Positions 3,904 through 8,753 of a stretch of DNA of 8,753 nucleotides are shown piece by piece; the stretch's first letter is position 1, and each line of letters starts with the position of its first letter. Source of the DNA: an uncultured Kouleothrix sp. (GTDB lineage Bacteria > Chloroflexota > Chloroflexia > Chloroflexales > Roseiflexaceae). The stretch spans positions 1-8,753 of the forward strand of contig CALLYN010000689.1 in assembly GCA_937858455.1 (NCBI GenBank), in the 5' to 3' direction. Below the pieces are notes generated by a model. It did not search any database and was not told where the DNA came from. It was given only the letters and a program-made list of their open reading frames with translations. The translations under genes and the position numbers were made by a program.

Positions 3904-6033
3904 TTAGCTCTGGCCCACCGGCAAGTAGGTCATGTAGTTCGAGCGCACGTCGCGCGACACGTCCGGCGCGGGGTTGTACAGGGCGCTGCCGGCCTGCGAT
4001 GCGCGGATCGTGCAGGTGCCGGTGCTCGTCAGCGTCACCATATTGCCGCTGACTTTGCACGCGCCGCTGGCGCTCAGGCTCACCGCCAGGCCCGACGTCG
4101 CCGTGGCATTCACCGCAAACGGCGGGTCGCCGAAGCGCTTGATCGGCATGTCGGGGAAGACGATCGACTGGTTGGCTTTCTGCACCGTCACCGTCGTATC
4201 GGCCGTCACCGCCGCGTAGGTCGCATCGCCGGCCTGGCTCGCGCGGATGGTGCACGCGCCGACGCCGGTGATCTGCACGCTGCTGCCCGCGACAGTGCAG
4301 GCGTCGCTGGGGTTCGCGTCGGCATAGCTCACCGCCAGGCCGCTCGGCTGCGACGTGCCGCTGATCAGCGCGGTGGCGCTGACGCTGAAGGCCGGGTCGC
4401 CGTAGCGCTTCATCGGGATCTGCTCGATCGCCAGCACCTGGTCGATCTTGGTGATGTCGAACGCAACGCTGGTTGCGCCGAGGTAGCCGGCGGCGCTGGC
4501 CATCAGCTGGTAGCCGCCGCCGGCTTTGTTGATCGCCAGGTCGGTGAAGCTGGCCACGCCATTCACGGCGTTGCGCGTGACCGTGCCCAGCAGCGCTGCG
4601 CCGGCCGTGCCGGTGCCGCTCTTGATCGAGAGCGTGATCGGCCCGTTGAACGTGCTGTCGGGCTTGCCCTGCGCGTTCTGCGCCACTACCACCGGCTGCG
4701 CGCCAAACGCCTGGCTCAGCTGCGTGTTCGCCGGCTCCTGGTTGAACAGCAGCCGCGGCTGCGGCGTGCCGAGCGAGAGGTAGTTATGTAAATACCACGA
4801 CTTACTCTCGTCGGCCGCGAGCACCACCAGCCCGGTGTAGGCATTCAGCGTCTGCTTGGTCGACGTAGCGTTGTTGATACAGGTGTACGTTTTGCTCTGA
4901 ATAAACGGCGTGCCTTTGCCGGCCGGGAAGCTAGGCGCATCCATGCTCGTCGACTTCATGTAGATCACGCCGCAGCTAGTGGGCGAGGTGGCGAAGATGT
5001 AGATCTTGCGGTTGGTCGTATCGAGCAGCAGAATCGGCCGGGTGTGGTCGTCGCCGACAGTGCCGAAGGTCGTGGCCGTCCAGACGCCGGTGGGCTTGCG
5101 CACCACCAGGCGGATCAGCGGCGAGGTGCCGTTGCCGCCACAGCCGCTATCGCCAAACGAAGTCTTCACCACCGCGTAGATCGTGCCGGTCGAGTCGGCC
5201 TGGATCGACTTAATGTTCATGTGGTCGTCGGCGGCGCACTTGGCGGTGTAGATCGTCTCGATCGGCTGCCAGGCTGTGTCGGCGTCGCCGTCTTTATGGA
5301 TCGCGTAATACATCGACGACGGCACCACGTGATTGCTCCACAGCACGCCGATCTTGCCGCCGCTGGCGTCGCGGTACGAGACGATCCCCGAGATATCGTC
5401 GGGGTCGATCGTGCGCGCGCCGGGGATGATGAATGGTGTGCCCCACACCGCGTCGCTGCTGGTGCTGCGGTTGACGTACACCTGATTCGACTGGGTGAAC
5501 GTGACCCACAGCCTGCCAGTGCTGTCGCGCTCGAGCGAGATCGACTCGCCGCCGCCCGGCCGCACCACCACAGGGCCGACCTCGCGGGTATACTTCTTCT
5601 GCGCCGGGTCGTAGCCGTAGCGCGTGTAGCGGCCGTCGACCGAGTAGCTGCCCGAGACGGCATACAGCTTGCCGCTGGTGTCGTCCCACAGGAAATCGCC
5701 CTGGGTGCTGGGGCGCTCGTCGATCTCGGTGCCGGTGTCGATCCAGTTCTGCGTCGCCAGGTCGAGGCGGTAAATATGAAACGCCGGGCGTGGGCTGTTG
5801 GTATTGTTGAACATGCTGGCCCACCAGAAGCCGTCGTTGAACCACAGCTTGCTCTGCGGCTTGTCGGCGGTGGGCGTCACGACATTGGAATAGTTATAAG
5901 AGAAATCGGAATAGCCGGCCTGCTCTTGCGCCGCGCCATACGCCAGCGGCGCCGTGCCAACCCACGGGCTGGCGAGCATCGCGACCATGGTGCCAAACAC
6001 ACTCAGAAGCCATACAAGCTGATAGCGCCGCAT
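3904..6033 (-). CDS. Secreted beta-propeller protein with Ig-like and MBG-like C-terminal repeats
   Basis: The protein has 709 aa. The ATG at 6033-6031 has GGAG (6043-6046) 9 nt upstream. Residues 1-35 are an export signal: MRRYQ, a hydrophobic stretch, then 'APLAYGAAQ' with a plausible AxA-like cleavage site. Residues about 40-425 contain repeated 'D-x-[ST]-G-x-[LI]-[YW]' blade motifs (DDTSGKLYAV 117-126, RDSTGRLWVTF 169-179, QADSTGTIYAVV 278-289, LDTTNRKIYIF 337-347), as in BNR/sialidase-like propellers. I see no sialidase catalytic set, so hydrolase activity is not claimed. Residues 430-526 resemble a bacterial Ig-like domain. Residues 530-617 and 621-690 are two related repeats ('KRYGDPAFSVSATA'...'GACTIRASQAGDATY' and 'KRFGDPPFAVNATA'...'GTCTIRASQAGSALY'), MBG-like, each with two Cys that could form a disulfide. 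The end, 'NYMTYLPVGQS', resembles Chloroflexota secreted-protein tails. It is probably a cell-surface or extracellular binding protein; its ligand is unknown. It is convergent to the transporter and unrelated to Mg2+. Confidence 0.8.
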   Translation of the reverse strand: MRRYQLVWLLSVFGTMVAMLASPWVGTAPLAYGAAQEQAGYSDFSYNYSNVVTPTADKPQSKLWFNDGFWWASMFNNTNSPRPAFHIYRLDLATQNWIDTGTEIDERPSTQGDFLWDDTSGKLYAVSGSYSVDGRYTRYGYDPAQKKYTREVGPVVVRPGGGESISLERDSTGRLWVTFTQSNQVYVNRSTSSDAVWGTPFIIPGARTIDPDDISGIVSYRDASGGKIGVLWSNHVVPSSMYYAIHKDGDADTAWQPIETIYTAKCAADDHMNIKSIQADSTGTIYAVVKTSFGDSGCGGNGTSPLIRLVVRKPTGVWTATTFGTVGDDHTRPILLLDTTNRKIYIFATSPTSCGVIYMKSTSMDAPSFPAGKGTPFIQSKTYTCINNATSTKQTLNAYTGLVVLAADESKSWYLHNYLSLGTPQPRLLFNQEPANTQLSQAFGAQPVVVAQNAQGKPDSTFNGPITLSIKSGTGTAGAALLGTVTRNAVNGVASFTDLAINKAGGGYQLMASAAGYLGATSVAFDITKIDQVLAIEQIPMKRYGDPAFSVSATALISGTSQPSGLAVSYADANPSDACTVAGSSVQITGVGACTIRASQAGDATYAAVTADTTVTVQKANQSIVFPDMPIKRFGDPPFAVNATATSGLAVSLSASGACKVSGNMVTLTSTGTCTIRASQAGSALYNPAPDVSRDVRSNYMTYLPVGQS

Positions 6034-6589
6034 ACCTAATCACTCCGTCTACATTTCATTTTTCAATCGCTGGTTTTCCCATACGAACAACCAAGCCTGG
6101 CGCAGCGATAGCTGGGCATACGCGCACAGGCCGCGTGCCAACGCTGGCACAAAACACCTTGAGAACTTGCTTGAAAGCGAGGGCTGGCGCGATATAGCCG
6201 TGTCAAAGGGCTAAAAGTGGGCCATCTATGGCCAACACGCGGGCCTACGGCAAGGCTGCGCCCCGCGTATTCCCTGCTTTTCAAGCAGCCCCTGAAAGGG
6301 CCATACAGAGGCAAGCTACCTACGGGCTGGTGCAACATTAGCGCCCAGTATACGCCAAGCACCTATCAAGATGAAGTGACACTTTTGTTAAGCGCTGGCG
6401 CAGCTGGCGTAAAGCGCCGATTAAAAAATAGCGCGTTGCGATGCGAAAAGCGCATCAGAATGCGGCGCCAGCCAGCCTGCCGCGCGCCCGATCGCCGAGT
6501 AACATCTTTGACATCGAGGCATACCTCGGCACGCTCGTACCTGTGCGCGGCCGCGCCACCGCGTAATACCAAATTCGGCTGAACACTTG

Positions 6590-6689
6590 TTCTGTGTCCA
6601 TTTTCCGCGTTCCGCGCGGAAAAACGCACACGCCCAAAAGGAAGGTAGCGCTTTGCCAAAGGCTGAGGGCGCCGACCGCGTACTTCCTA
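6590..6689. repeat. Diverged right half of the same MITE-like family
   Basis: This stretch aligns over about 100 nt with 2195-2295. Shared blocks in order are TTCTGT; a TTTTCCGC...GCGGAAAAAC hairpin (TTTTCCGCG 6602-6610 with CGCGGAAAA in this copy); GGTAGc/tGCt-type sequence; CCAAAGGCTGAG against CCGAAGGCTAAG; and CGCGTACTTCCTA against TGCGTAAGTCCTA at the end. The left half and a matching left inverted end are not visible, so this is a truncated or older copy, or a related subfamily. It ends 24 nt before the corA -10 box. Confidence 0.65.
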
Positions 6690-6713
6690 AAGCCATTATT
6701 CGAATACTGCGCG

Positions 6714-6719
6714 TATAAT
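6714..6719 (+). promoter_or_regulatory. Probable -10 box of the corA promoter
   Basis: A perfect TATAAT (6714-6719) lies 38 nt before the corA start codon, predicting a short leader from about 6726. No good -35 hexamer is found 16-18 bp upstream (sequence around 6690-6697 is AAGCCATT). The promoter therefore either depends on an activator or is weak. No M-box is present here, unlike the upstream Mg2+ operon. Confidence 0.5.
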
Positions 6720-6757
6720 AGGCCCAGGAATTCACATATGCACGGAGCCAGCACGCT

Positions 6758-7771
6758 ATGCCGCCGAAGCCTCAGTCGCCCGCCGCATCGCCGCCGGTCG
6801 AGTCACGCCGCATGGTGGTGTGCGCCCACGCCGGCAGGTGCGAATCGCACGTCGACCCGTCGCGCATCAGCGAGCTGCTGACCCAGCCCGGCACATTCGT
6901 GTGGCTCGATCTGCAGAACCCGCAGGCCGAAGACATCCAGCTGTTGCGCGATGAGTTTCAGTTCCACCCGCTGTCGATCGAAGACGCGACCCGCCACCAC
7001 GAGCGCCCCAAGCTCGAAACCTTCGAGCAGTACTACTTCATGGTCTTCTACCAGCTGAACTACGACGACGCCGCCAGGCGGCTGCGCAGCCATGCGCTTG
7101 GGCTGTTCATCGGCGCCAACTACCTCGTGAGCGTGCACCACGGCCCGATCACGACGATCGACGAGACGCTCACGCGCTGGCAGGCCAGCACCGCCGAGTT
7201 CAACAACGACGCCGGCGCGCTGATCTACGCGCTGCTCGACGCGATCGTGGACGACTACTTCCCGGTGCTCGACAAGCTGGCCGACCAGGTCGAAGAGATC
7301 GAGCAGCAGATCTTCGAGCACTTCCGCGAAGAGGCGCTCCAGTCGGTGTTCAGCCTCAAGCGCGACCTGCTGACGGTGCGGCGGGTGGTGGCGCCCGAGC
7401 GCGACGTGCTGAACGTGCTGATCCGCCGCGAGGTGCCGATCTTCGAGCGCAATACCATCCTTTACCTGCAGGACGTGTACGACCACATCGTGCGCATCAC
7501 CGACAGCATCGATACCTACCGCGACCTGCTGTCGAGCGCGCTCGACGCGTTTCTGTCGCTGCAGTCGAACCAGCTGAACCAGATCGTCAAAGTGCTGACG
7601 ATCACGTCGATCGTGCTGATGTGCGATGCGCTGATCGCCGGGATCTACGGCATGAACTTCGAGTTCATGCCCGAGCTGCACTGGCGCTTCGGCTACCCGC
7701 TGGCGCTGGCCCTGATGGTGGTGGTGAGCACGGCGCTGCTGCTGTTCTTCCGGCGGCGGCGCTGGCTCTAG
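6758..7771 (+). CDS. corA: CorA-family Mg2+ channel
   Basis: The protein has 337 aa, a normal CorA length. The ATG at 6758 follows GGAG (6744-6747) with a 10-nt spacer. It has the large cytosolic alpha/beta and long-helix funnel ('FVWLDLQNP', 'FHPLSIEDATRHHERPKLE', a Glu/Asp-rich coiled region 'DKLADQVEEIEQQIFEHF'). Two transmembrane helices follow near the C-terminus. The pore signature G298-M299-N300 lies in 'IYGMNFEFMPELHW', and a basic 'FRRRRWL' tail closes the protein. CorA forms a homopentamer in the cytoplasmic membrane and lets Mg2+ (and some Co2+/Ni2+) in, closing when Mg2+ occupies cytosolic sites. In helix 1 the usual 'FMPLTFIAG' reads 'LMCDALIAG': Cys289 and Asp290 replace Pro and Leu directly after the gate-position Met288, which is unusual. 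It has its own promoter and is followed after 21 nt by a glycosyltransferase gene. Confidence 0.95.
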   Translation: MPPKPQSPAASPPVESRRMVVCAHAGRCESHVDPSRISELLTQPGTFVWLDLQNPQAEDIQLLRDEFQFHPLSIEDATRHHERPKLETFEQYYFMVFYQLNYDDAARRLRSHALGLFIGANYLVSVHHGPITTIDETLTRWQASTAEFNNDAGALIYALLDAIVDDYFPVLDKLADQVEEIEQQIFEHFREEALQSVFSLKRDLLTVRRVVAPERDVLNVLIRREVPIFERNTILYLQDVYDHIVRITDSIDTYRDLLSSALDAFLSLQSNQLNQIVKVLTITSIVLMCDALIAGIYGMNFEFMPELHWRFGYPLALALMVVVSTALLLFFRRRRWL

Positions 7772-7792
7772 CCTGCACAAGCGAAGGCAACT

Positions 7793-8753
7793 ATGCCCAA
7801 ACGCATCCTGATCTGCGCCACCCAGGTGCCGTTCGTGCGCGGCGGCGCCGAGCTGCTGGTCGAGGGCCTGCGCGACGCACTGCGCGAGCGCGGGCATAGC
7901 GTCGACGTGGTGAGCCTGCCGTTCGCCTGGCAGCCGCACGAGCAGATCGCCCAGTCGGCGCTGGCCTGGCGCCTGCTCGACCTCACGCACGTCAACGCCG
8001 CGCCGGTCGACCAGGTGATCTGCACTAAGTTTCCATCGTACGCCGTGCGCCACCCGCGCAAGGTGGTATGGCTGGTGCACCAGCACCGCCAGGCCTACGA
8101 CTGGTATGGCACGCCCTTCAGCGACTTCGCCAACACCGCCGAAGACCGCGCCATCCGCGAGCAGCTGCTGCGCATGGATCGCGCGCTGCTGGGCGAGGCC
8201 GCGCGGCGCTACACGATCTCGCGCAACGTCGGCGAGCGGCTGCGGCGCTTCAACGGCCTCGGCAGCACGCCGCTGTACCCGCCAAGCCGCTACGCCAGCC
8301 GGCTGCGCGCCGGGCCCTACGGCGAGTACATCCTCTCCGACGCGCGCCTCGACGCCGCCAAACGGCTCGACCTGCTGCTGCGCGCGCTGGCTCGCACCAA
8401 AACCGCCGCGCGCTGCGTTCTCATAAGTGCAGGCCCCGAGCGCGCGCGGCTCGAGCGGCTGGCCGCCGACCTGGGGCTGGGGGCGCGCGCCGAGTTCCGC
8501 GGCTACGTCGGCGACGACGAGCTGATCGGGCTGTACGCCGGCGCGCGCGCGGTGTACTACGCGCCATTCGACGAAGATTACGGCTTTACAACCGTGCAGG
8601 CGCTCGCGGCGGCCCGCCCGGTGATCACCAGCACCGACGCCGGCGGCGTGCTCGAGTTCGTCGAGGATGGCGTGAATGGACTGGTGGCGCCGCCCGACCC
8701 CGACGCGATCGCCGGCCAGATCGACCGCCTGGCGGCCGACCAGGCGCTGGCCG
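7793..8753 (+). CDS. GT4-type glycosyltransferase (3' end outside window)
   Basis: 320 complete codons are visible with no stop before the window edge; the family is usually about 370-400 aa. The ATG at 7793 has GAAGG (7783-7787) with a 5-nt spacer and lies 21 nt after corA, so the two are probably cotranscribed. The GT-B fold is indicated by an N-terminal acceptor-side Rossmann start ('ILICATQVPFVRGGAELLVEGLRDALRERGH', 5-35). The C-terminal donor-side domain contains 'LSDARLDAAKRLDLLLRAL', 'VLISAGPERARLERLA', 'EFRGYVGDDELIGLYAGARAVYYAPFDEDYGF' and 'PVITSTDAGGVLEFVEDGVNGLVAPP'. The EX7E motif has Glu261 but Gln269 in the second Glu position. Such enzymes move a sugar from a nucleotide donor to a lipid or glycan acceptor at the cytoplasmic face of the membrane; donor and acceptor cannot be told from sequence. 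No functional link to Mg2+ transport is evident. Confidence 0.9.
   Translation, partial: MPKRILICATQVPFVRGGAELLVEGLRDALRERGHSVDVVSLPFAWQPHEQIAQSALAWRLLDLTHVNAAPVDQVICTKFPSYAVRHPRKVVWLVHQHRQAYDWYGTPFSDFANTAEDRAIREQLLRMDRALLGEAARRYTISRNVGERLRRFNGLGSTPLYPPSRYASRLRAGPYGEYILSDARLDAAKRLDLLLRALARTKTAARCVLISAGPERARLERLAADLGLGARAEFRGYVGDDELIGLYAGARAVYYAPFDEDYGFTTVQALAAARPVITSTDAGGVLEFVEDGVNGLVAPPDPDAIAGQIDRLAADQALA

Larger units (their letters stand above)
6034..6757. other. Intergenic region between divergent genes, A/T-richer than its surroundings
   Basis: No credible gene was found. Short frames on both strands lack ribosome binding sites and family resemblance. The sequence is visibly less G/C-biased than the flanking genes. 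It contains small perfect hairpins: GTGCCA 6135-6140 with TGGCAC 6145-6150; GGCCAT 6220-6225 with ATGGCC 6228-6233; CTGCTT 6274-6279 with AAGCAG 6283-6288; GATGCG 6440-6445 with CGCATC 6451-6456; and CGAGG 6515-6519 with CCTCG 6524-6528. It also contains several variants of 'GCTGGCGC'. The right end is a relative of the MITE at 2119-2295, followed by the corA promoter. It should also hold the promoter of the minus-strand secreted-protein gene, but I could not place convincing boxes. Confidence 0.5.

Noticed and set aside
3871..4791. 306-codon plus-strand frame opposite the secreted-protein gene
   Set aside because: The composition is Arg/His/Ala/Val-rich and typical of an antisense shadow. 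The minus-strand frame has a signal peptide, blade repeats and duplicated domains.
6063..6362. 99-codon minus-strand frame in the intergenic region
   Set aside because: There is no convincing ribosome binding site, no family resemblance and no hydrophobic or repeat structure to support a protein.
6508..6535. TTGACA (6509-6514 region) as a corA promoter -35
   Set aside because: No -10 box lies at a suitable distance and the site is more than 240 nt upstream of corA.
6803..8086. 427-codon minus-strand frame across corA and the glycosyltransferase start
   Set aside because: It is antisense to corA with GMN and covers two genes on the other strand; His/Gln/Val-rich shadow product.

Overview
The window is GC-rich bacterial DNA. 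It looks like a filamentous member of the Chloroflexota (Roseiflexus/Kouleothrix-like). The grounds are codon use dominated by G/C third positions, the mix of gene families, and a secreted protein whose C-terminus resembles the 'YLPx' tails seen on many Chloroflexota exported proteins. This assignment is an inference.

Layout. The window opens with the C-terminal part of an HD-domain nucleotidase (1-334). The last codons of that gene hold a near-consensus sigma-70 promoter (294-323). The promoter drives a leader with an M-box (ykoK-type) Mg2+ riboswitch (about 357-515), a matching antiterminator (506-545) and an intrinsic terminator (538-570). Downstream lie a soluble PRC-barrel/MgtE-N/CBS protein (788-2062) and an Nramp-type transporter (2353-3669). 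The transporter's ion-site motifs (DAGG and TTISPYMQ instead of DPGN and ATVMPHN) mark it as a Mg2+-type Nramp-related transporter (NRMT). A 173-bp MITE-like element with TA duplications sits between these two genes. After the NRMT comes a composite repeat/hairpin block (3710-3857). Next is a convergent gene for a secreted beta-propeller/Ig-like protein (3904-6033, minus strand), then a 0.7-kb A/T-richer intergenic region that ends in a diverged relative of the MITE (6590-6689). A TATAAT promoter follows, then corA (6758-7771) and a glycosyltransferase of the GT4 type that runs off the window (7793-8753).

How it works together. The core of the window is Mg2+ homeostasis: a Mg2+-sensing riboswitch, a free-standing copy of the MgtE cytosolic Mg2+-sensor module with no channel, an Nramp-type Mg2+ importer, and nearby a separately promoted CorA channel. 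The most interesting hypothesis is that the MgtE-N/CBS protein is a detached Mg2+ sensor that gates or regulates the NRMT beside it. When Mg2+ is high, the riboswitch would stop transcription of both genes and the sensor protein would restrain any transporter already made. The secreted-protein gene and the repeats split the Mg2+ genes into two transcription units and look like a later insertion.
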